NCBI RefSeq assembly: GCF_947500405.1
Contig: NZ_CANMRY010000002.1
Coordinates: 124,001 to 188,000, forward strand
From: an uncultured Maribacter sp.
GTDB lineage: Bacteria; Bacteroidota; Bacteroidia; Flavobacteriales; Flavobacteriaceae
Length of the DNA stretch: 64,000 bases
Direction of reading: 5' to 3'
In this document: one piece after another, positions 34,884 through 43,830 of the stretch
Layout of the letters: each line of letters begins with the position of its first letter
How positions within the stretch are numbered: the first letter of the stretch is position 1
Program-made: the position numbers and the translations under genes
Notes under the pieces: model-generated
What the model saw: only the letters and a program-made list of their open reading frames with translations
Databases searched by the model: none
What the model was told of the DNA's origin: nothing

Positions 34884-36395
34884 TTAATTCTCTACTAAAT
34901 GGTTGTGTTTTTGACCTAAATTTTGATAGGTCTCTTCAAAAGATTTAATAAAGGTTTCTATAGTAAAATGACTCGTTACTTTATTTCTTGCATTTTCTCC
35001 CATCCAACTTCTTAATTGTTGGTTTTGTAATAGTTTAACAACGTTCTCCGCTATTTCTACATAATCTTTAGGTTTGCAAACAAGTCCGCAAGTATCATCT
35101 ATAGCCTCTGTAACACCACCAACATCTGTAGAAACTACAGGAACACCACAACTCATAGACTCTATTACCGTATATGGAAACCCTTCCGAAATTGATGTTA
35201 ATATTGATATGTCTCCTTCCGAATAAATTAGCTCTGGTTTATTATGGAAGCCTTTTAAGAAAAAGTTGTTTTCTACATTAAGCTCTTTTATCAAATTTTC
35301 ACATTCTTCGGTATATTCTGGTACAGCATCTTTATTACCATAAATTAAAAATTGTACTTCTGGTATTGTTTTTACAACCTCTGCACAAGCCTTAATCATT
35401 GTAAGTATATCTTTTAAATCAAATATTCTTGCTGCAGCTACTACGGTAGGAATATCTTTTAAATGCTCTGGTTTAGCTCTTGGTTTAAATAAATTTTCAT
35501 CTACACCATTATATATTACGTTAATTTTAGATAACTCTGCGCCATAAAATTTTTCCCAAGACACATTAAATTTACTTACTGTTGTAATTTTAGATGCATG
35601 AGAATAAACCAACTTTGTAATACATTCTGAAAAATTAATTAACATTTTTTTTAAGAAATAAGAATAATCTGCAGTACTTATTGCAATTAAACGTTCTCTA
35701 ATAAAAACACCATGTTCTGTTACTAAAATAGGAGTATTGTATTTATATTTTAATGCCAATGCTGGTATAACTGCAATTCCAGAAATAGTTATATGTGATA
35801 TATCCATTTTAGGAACTTCTATTGCCATAGGAATAAGAAAACGATATATCCAGCGCATTGCCGTAGTCATATCTTCTAGCGGAATTCTATTTAACTCGTC
35901 CTTAGGAAGTACATTAGAAATTACATCACAGAAAGTATTCCAAACTGCCTCACTGGTCATTGTTGTTTTGTAATCGTATTTCTGAAAAAAGCGCCACATT
36001 TTATAAAAACAAGCATTTACTTTTTCTAAAGACTGGTTTTCAGAATATATTTCTTCTATGAAAGATTTAAAATTAGGTACAAAAGATTTTATAATAATAT
36101 CTTCTGATGTAAATTCCCTTGCCTTTAGTATTGTTGAATATTTTATATTATAATCTACACAATCAAAAGGTTCTTCGGGAGACCACATTGGAACCTGAAT
36201 AATGTTTTTTACGTTTTCTGATAATGGGTACCTAGGGGTTACTTCTACCCCTGCATTTATAGAATATAGTGTAAAATCTATGCCCTTAGTTTTAAAACAT
36301 AAATCATGAGCCCAAGTTGAGACTCCACCTCCATTATAAGGGTATGTACCTTCTGTAATAAGAAGTACATTAATAGGGTTGTTGGTTAGTGACAT
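34884..36395 (-). CDS. pelF: PelF-like glycosyltransferase, GT4
   Basis: The 503-residue protein has the GT-B fold of family GT4. The N-terminal motif LLITEGTYPYNGGGVSTW (residues about 10-28) is the signature of PelF. In the C-terminal half, DIPTVVAAARIFDLKD, IYGNKDAVPEY and SEGFPYTVIESMSCGVPVVS with VGGVTEAI are the UDP-sugar binding regions. The length is nearly the same as Pseudomonas PelF. PelF is a soluble cytoplasmic glycosyltransferase that uses UDP-GalNAc/GlcNAc to make the Pel polymer. It is the second gene of the locus on the minus strand. Confidence 0.9.
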   Translation of the reverse strand: MSLTNNPINVLLITEGTYPYNGGGVSTWAHDLCFKTKGIDFTLYSINAGVEVTPRYPLSENVKNIIQVPMWSPEEPFDCVDYNIKYSTILKAREFTSEDIIIKSFVPNFKSFIEEIYSENQSLEKVNACFYKMWRFFQKYDYKTTMTSEAVWNTFCDVISNVLPKDELNRIPLEDMTTAMRWIYRFLIPMAIEVPKMDISHITISGIAVIPALALKYKYNTPILVTEHGVFIRERLIAISTADYSYFLKKMLINFSECITKLVYSHASKITTVSKFNVSWEKFYGAELSKINVIYNGVDENLFKPRAKPEHLKDIPTVVAAARIFDLKDILTMIKACAEVVKTIPEVQFLIYGNKDAVPEYTEECENLIKELNVENNFFLKGFHNKPELIYSEGDISILTSISEGFPYTVIESMSCGVPVVSTDVGGVTEAIDDTCGLVCKPKDYVEIAENVVKLLQNQQLRSWMGENARNKVTSHFTIETFIKSFEETYQNLGQKHNHLVEN

Positions 36396-36417
36396 GTAGG
36401 TTTTCTTATTGTTATAG

Positions 36418-36482
36418 TTGGTTAAACAAATTCAAAGAAAACACATAATCCAGATATGTTAATTTATATTGGTTAAACCAAT
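36418..36482. repeat. TTGGTTAAAC direct repeats and a palindrome upstream of pelF
   Basis: TTGGTTAAAC occurs at 36418-36427 and 36469-36478. The second copy is part of a 15-base palindrome (ATTGGTT-A-AACCAAT, 36468-36482). They lie 23-87 bases upstream of the pelF start and are a candidate binding site for a regulator of the locus. Confidence 0.4.
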
Positions 36483-36497
36483 GCATTTAATCTATAA

Positions 36498-36517
36498 AAG
36501 GTAATATTCATTACCTT
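36498..36517 (-). terminator. Weak hairpin between the GH114 lipoprotein gene and pelF
   Basis: AAGGTAAT (36498-36505) pairs with ATTACCTT (36510-36517) around a 4-base loop; a short T-run of about four follows on the minus strand. It may attenuate read-through from the first gene of the locus. Confidence 0.4.
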
Positions 36518-36532
36518 CATCGATAAAACACA

Positions 36533-37549
36533 CTACTCATCATAGTTCTCAAAATACTCAAAAGCATCAATAATATCTAAGTAAACACCATCAAAACCGG
36601 TAGAAAGAATTTTATCTAAATAGGCATCTTCATTTCCATAAATAATGTTCTGCCATTCTTGTTCCCAATAGCGTACTTTAAAATTTCCTTTCCAGTTTTT
36701 ATTTTCTTTATCTAACCAAACTGGCTCATTTTTATCCCAATCATTATCCCAATAATATCTGTAATCTTCTGCCTCCCCAATAGACATATAACACATCACC
36801 AATCTTTGCCCACCACCTGGTTTCTTTTTTAACTTTTCAATATCTAATTTTGAAAAAGAAGTCCCATCATTGAAAAACATATCTAAAAAAACCGCATCAT
36901 AATTAGAGTTTCCTATTTCATTAAGTAACTCATTTTTTGTATTATAATCTTCGTAGTTAAGAATAAATAAAAAATTCTCAGCATCATTAAGAGAAGATAC
37001 ATCTCTGCTAGTTAATTTATTAAGTTTAGTAGGTACAGGGGGTATTAATGTTAAATCTCTTTCTGTAGCTACAAAAGGGATAAAACCTAAGTTATAATTT
37101 TGTGCATAAGCATCCTCAATTTTGTCCTCAGAAGAACAATAATCAATAACAAAAATGGAATTGCCATACTCTTGTGAAACTTTTAAAAGGTCAACATTAT
37201 AGTCCGTCACCTCTGGTTTGGTTGCTATATTATCTCTCTTATATCCGTAAAATAAATTTTCTTGGCCATTTCCATCAATAGCCTCCAAATACTTTTTACT
37301 TGGTTTTCCACTTGCTCTACCAGATTTTGTAACTAATTCTATACCATTTTGAGGTATTATAGAAAAATCTGGATTTTGCTCTTTTGCATGCTCACTTAAT
37401 CCAATAACAAAGGAACGCATATCCTCTCTAAAATCTCTATTGCCTATATGTGTAGTACTTTTTTCTACCTCATTTGTTCTTACATCTTTACTTTTTTCAC
37501 ATCCTGCGTTGATGAAAAATAAAAATAAAACTAATTTTATAAAACTCAT
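36533..37549 (-). CDS. GH114/TM1410-like glycoside hydrolase lipoprotein
   Basis: I chose the ATG at 37549, which gives 338 residues starting MSFIKLVLFLFFINAGC, a lipoprotein signal. The in-frame ATG at 37612 would add 21 residues ahead of that signal. The body matches the endo-alpha-1,4-polygalactosaminidase-like family of TIM barrels: AVFLDMFF with a conserved Asp, LVMCYMSIGEAEDYRYYW, KVRYWEQEWQNII and GFDGVYLDIIDAFEYF with a second acid pair. It is the first gene of the Pel-like locus. A second GH114-like gene is four genes on. One may process and the other may trim or release the polymer. Confidence 0.82.
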   Translation of the reverse strand: MSFIKLVLFLFFINAGCEKSKDVRTNEVEKSTTHIGNRDFREDMRSFVIGLSEHAKEQNPDFSIIPQNGIELVTKSGRASGKPSKKYLEAIDGNGQENLFYGYKRDNIATKPEVTDYNVDLLKVSQEYGNSIFVIDYCSSEDKIEDAYAQNYNLGFIPFVATERDLTLIPPVPTKLNKLTSRDVSSLNDAENFLFILNYEDYNTKNELLNEIGNSNYDAVFLDMFFNDGTSFSKLDIEKLKKKPGGGQRLVMCYMSIGEAEDYRYYWDNDWDKNEPVWLDKENKNWKGNFKVRYWEQEWQNIIYGNEDAYLDKILSTGFDGVYLDIIDAFEYFENYDE

Positions 37550-37661
37550 AGTATTCAAAGTTTGTAAACTGTGACAAATGTAATACATATTTACAATTAG
37601 GTTAACGAGCAAATATATAACCCCCTAAAAAAAATAGTGTTAAGTTAATATGATTAATATT

Positions 37662-38483
37662 TTACCCCAAACCTACATCTAAAGTCATCATTACAATAAA
37701 ACCACCAATAAAGCCCATTACAGCAATATCTGTATGTTTGTCTTGTTGGGTTTCAGGAATAACTTCCTCTACTACTACAAAAATCATTGCTCCTGCAGCA
37801 AAAGAAAGTGCATAAGGTAATATAGGCTGAAAAGTTAGTACCGCCCATGCACCAATTACTGCCGCAATTGGTTCTACTAGTGCAGATGCTTGCCCAAACA
37901 TAAAACTTTTGGTTCTGCTTAAACCTTGCCTTCTTAAAGGCATAGCAACTGCAAAACCTTCTGGAAAATTCTGAAGCCCTATTCCTAAAGCTAAAGCTAC
38001 TGCACCACCGATAGAAGCACCATCAAAACCTGCAGCAACGCCACCAAATAAAACTCCCACTGCCAAACCTTCTGGAATATTATGCAAGGTTATTGCCAGT
38101 GTTAATAATACAGATCTATGCCATGGTGTTTTTATACCTTCTGTTTCGCTTTCTTTAAAATTAATATGTAGATGTGGTAATATTTTATCTAAGCCAAATA
38201 AAAATAGTGCCCCAAACAGAAACCCAACTGCTGCCGGAATTACCTTTACAAATCCTTCTCCAGGGCTCATTTCTATACCAGGTGCTAAAAGGCTCCAAAA
38301 ACTTGCTGCCACCATAACACCTCCTGTAAAACCTAACATTCCGTCTAAAACTGCCCTATTCATGGTTTTAAACAAAAAAACTAATGCAGCTCCAGCCGCT
38401 GTTAATGCCCATGTAAAAGCGGTAGCATAAAATGCTGCTAAAATTGGGTCTATAGATTCTAAATATGCAATTACTTGTTCCAT
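37662..38483 (-). CDS. ZIP family metal transporter
   Basis: The 273-residue protein has eight predicted helices and the two conserved ZIP metal-binding motifs HNIPEGLAVG and GLQNFPEGFAV in helices 4 and 5. Members import zinc, manganese or iron, and the pairing with an MntR-type regulator favours manganese or broad divalent import. The first ATG is 2 bases past the regulator stop, so the two genes are one operon, with the regulator first. Confidence 0.92.
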   Translation of the reverse strand: MEQVIAYLESIDPILAAFYATAFTWALTAAGAALVFLFKTMNRAVLDGMLGFTGGVMVAASFWSLLAPGIEMSPGEGFVKVIPAAVGFLFGALFLFGLDKILPHLHINFKESETEGIKTPWHRSVLLTLAITLHNIPEGLAVGVLFGGVAAGFDGASIGGAVALALGIGLQNFPEGFAVAMPLRRQGLSRTKSFMFGQASALVEPIAAVIGAWAVLTFQPILPYALSFAAGAMIFVVVEEVIPETQQDKHTDIAVMGFIGGFIVMMTLDVGLG

Positions 38484-38485
38484 GA

Positions 38486-39142
38486 TTATTCTATTATTCT
38501 TAAATATAAGTTAGATGCTATTTGGTCGGATATTCGAATATCTATATCTCTAATTTTTATGTGTAATGAGCCATCAAACTCTTCTTTGTCTACAACAAAA
38601 ATAGAATCTCCTAAAGCTATTTTATTTTTATCTAAAAACTTTAAAAAAGGTGGCGAAGAGTCTTTTACTCCTATGCATATACCTTCTTTCCCAATTGGCA
38701 CTTCATTTAATAATCGTTTAATAGATTTTTTAAACTCGCCACTTTTAGATGGTATTGGGTCACCATGCGGGTCAATTTGCGGAAATCCTAAATGCTTATC
38801 TAGCATATCAATAAGCTTTTCACTTTTTATATGTTCTAATTGTTCTGCAACTTCGTGAACCTCATCCCAAGAAAATTCTAATTTCTCTACCAAAAAAACC
38901 TCCCAAAGTCTGTGCTTTCTAACAATTGACAATGCCACTTTTAAACCATATTCAGAAAGCGTAACACCTTGGTATTTTTTATAATTTACAAGCCCTTTTT
39001 CAGACAATTTTTTAATCATATCACTAACAGAAGATGGCTTGGTCTCCATTTTTTCTGCAATAGCATTTGTAGAAACCGTTCCTTGTTCTCCTTTACCTAA
39101 ATGATATATAATTTTAATATAGTCTTCTTCTGAGAGCGTCAT
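38486..39142 (-). CDS. mntR: DtxR/MntR family metal-dependent regulator
   Basis: The 218-residue protein has an N-terminal winged helix (residues about 1-65: EEDYIKIIYHLG, STNAIAEKMETKPSSVSDMI) and a dimerization/metal-binding domain (about 70-140, with EVHEVAEQLEHIKSEKL). The C-terminal part (about 155-218) is SH3/FeoA-like. Members repress uptake genes when loaded with Mn(II) or Fe(II). It is the first gene of an operon with the ZIP transporter and is divergent from a TonB-dependent receptor. A dyad at 39191-39208 may be its operator. Confidence 0.9.
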   Translation of the reverse strand: MTLSEEDYIKIIYHLGKGEQGTVSTNAIAEKMETKPSSVSDMIKKLSEKGLVNYKKYQGVTLSEYGLKVALSIVRKHRLWEVFLVEKLEFSWDEVHEVAEQLEHIKSEKLIDMLDKHLGFPQIDPHGDPIPSKSGEFKKSIKRLLNEVPIGKEGICIGVKDSSPPFLKFLDKNKIALGDSIFVVDKEEFDGSLHIKIRDIDIRISDQIASNLYLRIIE

Positions 39143-39190
39143 TAAATTTTTACTTTTAACAAAAATACATTTTTATTACTAAAAACAAAT

Positions 39191-39208
39191 TTTTAGATTT
39201 GACTAAAA
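39191..39208. promoter_or_regulatory. Candidate MntR operator
   Basis: TTTTAG and CTAAAA form a perfect 6-base dyad with a 6-base spacer, 48 bases upstream of mntR and 26 bases upstream of the receptor start. A second AT-only dyad, TTTTTA-4-TAAAAA, is at 39170-39185. The former resembles DtxR-family boxes in general form. Confidence 0.4.
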
Positions 39209-39234
39209 TTTTTTTTGCATCAATAAAAATATTA

Positions 39235-41523
39235 ATGAATATACTATACAAATCTCTACTAATTAGCTTTCTAGTTTTATGCAACTGTATTACATTAACA
39301 GCTCAAGAAGGAAAAATAAATGGTGTTGTTTCTGAAAACAATATACCTATACCCTTTGCCAATGTTCTATTAAAAGGAACTATTAAAGGAACATCAACAG
39401 ATGATAAAGGTGCTTTTGCATTACAAAACCTAAGCGCTGGAGATTATACATTATTGGTTTCTGTGCTTGGTTACCAACCTTATGCTAAGAAAATATCGCT
39501 TAAAGAAAAAGAAACTAAAACGGTAGTTATAAATTTAATAGCTTCTTCTGAAGAACTAGAAGAAACCGTTGTTACAGGAACCCTAAAAGCTGTAAATAGA
39601 TTAGAAAGCCCTGTTCCTGTAGAAGTTTATAGCCCTACTTTTTTAAAAAAGAACCCTACCGCAAATATTTTTGAAGCTTTACAAAATGTAAATGGTGTTC
39701 GGCCGCAAATAAACTGTAGCGTTTGTAATACTGGAGACATACATATTAATGGTTTAGAAGGCCCTTATACTCTAGTTTTAATAGATGGTATGCCAATAGT
39801 TAGCGGATTAGGAACTGTATACGGACTTTCTGGAATACCAAATTCTCTTATAGAACAAATAGAAATTGTAAAAGGCCCTGCTTCTAGTTTATATGGTAGC
39901 GAAGCCGTTGGTGGGCTAATAAACATAATTACAAAAAGTACAGAAGATGCTCCTATATTTTTTGTTGATGCTTTTGCCACAGGTTGGGAAGAGTATAGTT
40001 TAGATTTAGGCACAAAACTAAGTGTTGGTAAAAAGACAGATGCGCTAATAGGAATTAACTACTTTAATTATGATAACCCAATAGATAATAACAACGATAA
40101 TTTTACCGATTTAACCATACAAGAGCGAATATCTGTTTTTCAAAAATGGAATTTTAAGCGTAAAGAAAATAGAATACTTTCTTTTGCTGGAAGATTTTTT
40201 TATGAAGATCGCTGGGGAGGAGAATTGCAATGGACTCCAAAATTTAGAGGCGGGACAGATATTTATGGCGAAAGCATAAAAACCAAAAGATGGGAAGTAT
40301 TAGGTAAATACCAATTACCAATAAAAGAGAAAGTACTATTTTCTTTTTCTTATAATGATCACCACCAAGATTCTTTTTATGGAGATACACCTTATTTAGC
40401 AGACCAACGTATTGGTTTTACACAACTTACATGGGATAAAACCAAAGGGAAACACGATTTACTTTTTGGAACAGCATTACGATATAATTACTATGATGAT
40501 AATACATCTGCTACGGAAACTACTAACGGAAATAACCCTGATGAAATAGTTATTCCTAGCCTTTTTATTCAAGACGAAATAAAATTTAATAAAAAACACT
40601 CTTTACTATTGGGTGCTAGGTATGATTATGATAACAGACATGGTTCTATTTTTACACCAAGAGCCGCTTATAAATGGAAAGTTACTACCAATGGTATTAT
40701 AAGGTTAAATGCCGGTACGGGATTTAGAGTTGTAAATCTATTTACAGAAGACCATGCTGCATTAACTGGATCAAGAGAAGTAATAATTGCTAATGAATTA
40801 AAACCAGAACAGTCTTACAATGCAAACCTTAACTACTTGCAAAAATTCTACGGGACTAACGGTACTTTTGCTACGCTAGATGCTTCACTTTTTTATACCC
40901 ATTTTAGTAATGTAATTCTACCAGATTATGATACAAACCCTAATCAAATTATATATGATAATTTAGACGGAAAATCAGTATCTAAAGGAGTTAGTGTAAA
41001 TTTAGACGTTACATTTCCTAACCAATTAAAAGTTTCTTTAGGTGCTACAATTATGGATGTTAGTAATACAGAAGATGGGATAACAGAAAGACAAATACTA
41101 ACTGAAGGTTATTCTGGAACATGGGGAATAACGTATACCATTGCCCCTTGGAATTTAACTATAGATTATACAGGTAACCTATATGGTCCAATGCGTTTGC
41201 CATTATTAGGAGCGCTAGACCCAAGAAGTGAGTACTCACCAGTTTGGAGTATACAAAACATACAATTTACATATAAGGGAATAAAAAACGTAGAGCTTTA
41301 TGCAGGAGTTAAAAACCTTTTAGATTGGACGCCCAACCGTGGAAATCCTTTTATTATTGCAAGAGCTAATGACCCGTTTGATAAAGAGGTAACTTTTGAT
41401 GCCAACGGAGATGCTATTGCTACAGCAAACAACCCTAACGCTTTAACTTTTGACCCAACGTATGTTTATGGCCCCAACCAAGGTATTAGAGGTTTTTTTG
41501 GGATACGTTATCGTTTAGATTAA
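39235..41523 (+). CDS. TonB-dependent receptor with CarboxypepD_reg-like domain
   Basis: I chose the ATG at 39235, which leaves a normal signal peptide (MNILYKSLLISFLVLCNC, to about TAQ) and 762 residues. The TTG at 39199 would put 12 extra residues ahead and lies inside the dyad. A carboxypeptidase-regulatory-like domain (about 30-110) precedes the plug (about 125-240, with DIHINGLEGPYTLVLIDGMP and GPASSLYGSEAVGGLINIIT). A 22-strand barrel follows, ending RGFFGIRYRLD. The plug carries an unusual CSVC pair near residue 160. Divergence from mntR-ZIP suggests that it imports a metal complex. It is probably metal-repressed. Confidence 0.9.
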   Translation: MNILYKSLLISFLVLCNCITLTAQEGKINGVVSENNIPIPFANVLLKGTIKGTSTDDKGAFALQNLSAGDYTLLVSVLGYQPYAKKISLKEKETKTVVINLIASSEELEETVVTGTLKAVNRLESPVPVEVYSPTFLKKNPTANIFEALQNVNGVRPQINCSVCNTGDIHINGLEGPYTLVLIDGMPIVSGLGTVYGLSGIPNSLIEQIEIVKGPASSLYGSEAVGGLINIITKSTEDAPIFFVDAFATGWEEYSLDLGTKLSVGKKTDALIGINYFNYDNPIDNNNDNFTDLTIQERISVFQKWNFKRKENRILSFAGRFFYEDRWGGELQWTPKFRGGTDIYGESIKTKRWEVLGKYQLPIKEKVLFSFSYNDHHQDSFYGDTPYLADQRIGFTQLTWDKTKGKHDLLFGTALRYNYYDDNTSATETTNGNNPDEIVIPSLFIQDEIKFNKKHSLLLGARYDYDNRHGSIFTPRAAYKWKVTTNGIIRLNAGTGFRVVNLFTEDHAALTGSREVIIANELKPEQSYNANLNYLQKFYGTNGTFATLDASLFYTHFSNVILPDYDTNPNQIIYDNLDGKSVSKGVSVNLDVTFPNQLKVSLGATIMDVSNTEDGITERQILTEGYSGTWGITYTIAPWNLTIDYTGNLYGPMRLPLLGALDPRSEYSPVWSIQNIQFTYKGIKNVELYAGVKNLLDWTPNRGNPFIIARANDPFDKEVTFDANGDAIATANNPNALTFDPTYVYGPNQGIRGFFGIRYRLD

Positions 41524-41599
41524 AGTAAAATTAGTAGTAAGGTTGCTTTATTAGTTCGACAAAATTTATATACTTTTATAAATAACAAAACCCTATAAA

Positions 41600-42676
41600 A
41601 TGGCTAATTCTCTGCTTTTTATACCCGATATTTCTGGATTTACAGAATTTATACAAACAACGGAAGTAGAACATAGCCAACATGTTATTGCCGAGCTATT
41701 AGAAGTTTTAATACAATCTAATACCGAAGATTTGCAACTTGCCGAAGTTGAAGGAGATGCTTTATTTTTTTATAAGGAGGGAGAAGTTCCTTCGCAAGAA
41801 AGATTACTCGCGCAAATAGAATCTATGTTTATAGCATTCTACAGCCATTTAAAATTATTAAAAGAGAATAGGATTTGCCCTTGTAATGCTTGTGCAACGG
41901 CTCCCAATTTGCAATTAAAAATTATAGCACATTGTGGAGAATTACAATTTATTGAAGTACAAGGAAACCGAAAACCATTTGGAAAGCAGGTTATTGAAGC
42001 GCATAGAATGCTTAAAAACTCTGTAGATAGTGATAACTACGTTTTAATAAGTAAATCTTTAGCTTCTGAAATAGGACTTCCTATTTATTATTATAGCAAA
42101 TTATTTAAATTTAGAGAAGGTATAGATATTTACGACTCTAAAGAGCTTACCTATATCTATGCTATTATTGATTCTGAACTTTTACAACTTAAGCCTTTTA
42201 GATCTATAGAAAAGGTTGTTTTACCAAACCCTCCAAATTTAACCTATTCTAAAAATATTGCATTGTCTGCAGAAAAATTATATGAATATATTTCTAATTT
42301 TAAATACCGTCACTTATGGGTAAATGGAGTAGATAAATTTGAATACAATGAAAATGAAATTAATAGAGAAGGTACAGAGCATATTTGTGTTATAAAGGAA
42401 AAGCATTTAGATTTTACCACTGTAATAAAAGAAGTAAAAAAGGGAGAGTTAATTTATGGAGAATTCACTAAAAGTCCTCCAATAGTAGATACTTACTATC
42501 AATTTTACACTATTACACCACTTTCTAAAGAACAATCTAATTTAAAAATAGAAACTTATTGGTTTGTGACATCTCCAATTAAAAAATTTATCATTTTTTT
42601 AATTGCCAAAAGAAAAATTAACAAAACCATTATAGATACAATGGAAAATATAGCCAAATTAACATCTATAACTTAA
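41600..42676 (+). CDS. DUF2652 protein with C-terminal SRPBCC-like domain
   Basis: The 358-residue protein starts with the cyclase-homology-like DUF2652 domain (residues about 3-190: LLFIPDISGFTEFI, then AEVEGDALFFY). This stretch keeps the DISGFTxF strand of adenylate cyclases. Whether it has the second metal aspartate is unclear, so activity is doubtful. The C-terminal part (about 210-350) looks like a START/SRPBCC ligand-binding fold: SAEKLYEYISNFKYRHLWVN, followed by GTEHICVIKEKHLDF and TYYQFYTITPL. It is convergent with the polyprenyl synthase gene with 4 bases between. Function unknown. Confidence 0.82.
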   Translation: MANSLLFIPDISGFTEFIQTTEVEHSQHVIAELLEVLIQSNTEDLQLAEVEGDALFFYKEGEVPSQERLLAQIESMFIAFYSHLKLLKENRICPCNACATAPNLQLKIIAHCGELQFIEVQGNRKPFGKQVIEAHRMLKNSVDSDNYVLISKSLASEIGLPIYYYSKLFKFREGIDIYDSKELTYIYAIIDSELLQLKPFRSIEKVVLPNPPNLTYSKNIALSAEKLYEYISNFKYRHLWVNGVDKFEYNENEINREGTEHICVIKEKHLDFTTVIKEVKKGELIYGEFTKSPPIVDTYYQFYTITPLSKEQSNLKIETYWFVTSPIKKFIIFLIAKRKINKTIIDTMENIAKLTSIT

Positions 42677-42680
42677 TGAA

Positions 42681-43655
42681 CTAAACCTCTCTTTGCATTA
42701 AACTTTCTCCAAATTCTCTAAGTACCTCTTTATTTTCTTTAGTGATTTGTAGTTCCTCTAAAACTCTAAATGCCTTTAAAGTATACTCCGATATTTTTTC
42801 TTTAGCATTTTCTACAACACCAGTTTCAACAAAAGCCTCTTTAACGGTATCTATTTTATGTTTTGTATCATTTGGATGTATAGAATACAAATCAGTTAAT
42901 TCTCTTATTTGCTCTTTTGTTCCTAACTCTAAGGCTTTTAAATATAAATATGTTTTTTTATTCTCAATAATATCGCCACCAACTTGTTTTCCAAAAGTTT
43001 CTGGATTTCCAAAAGCATCTAAATAATCGTCTTGTAATTGAAAAGCTATACCTAAGTTTCTACCAAAATCATAAATCCTATTTTGGTCTTCTATACTTGC
43101 ACCTGCAATTATGCCTCCCATTTTCATTGCTGCACCAACTAAAACAGCGGTCTTAAAATCTATCATTTTTAAATACTCAGAGATTGTTACATTATCTCTG
43201 GTTTCAAAATCCATATCATATTGTTGGCCTTCACAAACTTCTATGGCTGTCTTTGTAAATAATTGCGCTAAAGCCCTAAAGGTTTCACTTTTATAATTTT
43301 CAAAAAGTTGGTATGCATTTATAAGCATTGCATCTCCTGAAAGTATTCCCGTATTTATATCCCACTTTTCATGGACAGACGCTTTTCCCCTTCGTAAAGG
43401 AGCATCATCCATAATATCATCATGTACTAAAGAAAAATTATGAAAAACTTCTATTGCCAGTGCAGCATCTAAAGCTTTTTTATAATCTACTCCAAAAATT
43501 TCTGCAGTCATTAAAGTTAAAACAGGTCTTAAACGCTTACCTCCTAATTCTAAAATATAGGATATAGGCTCATAAAGATTTACAGGTTCTTTGGTTATAA
43601 TCTTTTTTTCTAGATAAGAAATAAATTCGGTACGGAAATAATCTACAGAATGCAT
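42681..43655 (-). CDS. Polyprenyl diphosphate synthase
   Basis: The 324-residue enzyme has the two aspartate-rich motifs of trans-prenyltransferases: DDIMDD at residues 79-84 and QLQDDYLDAFG near 206-216. The conserved GGKRLRP is at 38-44. It condenses isopentenyl diphosphate with an allylic diphosphate. The chain length cannot be read with certainty: the residues ahead of the first motif (FHNFSLVH) allow a long product, so octaprenyl/heptaprenyl or farnesyl/geranylgeranyl are all possible. It probably supplies menaquinone side chains or undecaprenyl precursors. Confidence 0.9.
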   Translation of the reverse strand: MHSVDYFRTEFISYLEKKIITKEPVNLYEPISYILELGGKRLRPVLTLMTAEIFGVDYKKALDAALAIEVFHNFSLVHDDIMDDAPLRRGKASVHEKWDINTGILSGDAMLINAYQLFENYKSETFRALAQLFTKTAIEVCEGQQYDMDFETRDNVTISEYLKMIDFKTAVLVGAAMKMGGIIAGASIEDQNRIYDFGRNLGIAFQLQDDYLDAFGNPETFGKQVGGDIIENKKTYLYLKALELGTKEQIRELTDLYSIHPNDTKHKIDTVKEAFVETGVVENAKEKISEYTLKAFRVLEELQITKENKEVLREFGESLMQREV

Positions 43656-43830
43656 GCTTGCAATTTTTTTTTCAAAAATACGTCCATTTTATCAAATCTT
43701 CTTCAAGATAAATTACAACATCTAAAAAGAAATATCTTTTCTCTTTTTATGATTTATAAAAATAAATGCAATAGTTTTAAAAAACTTCGTCTTTAAAGAC
43801 AACCAACCTAGGTAATTTGCCAAATAAATA

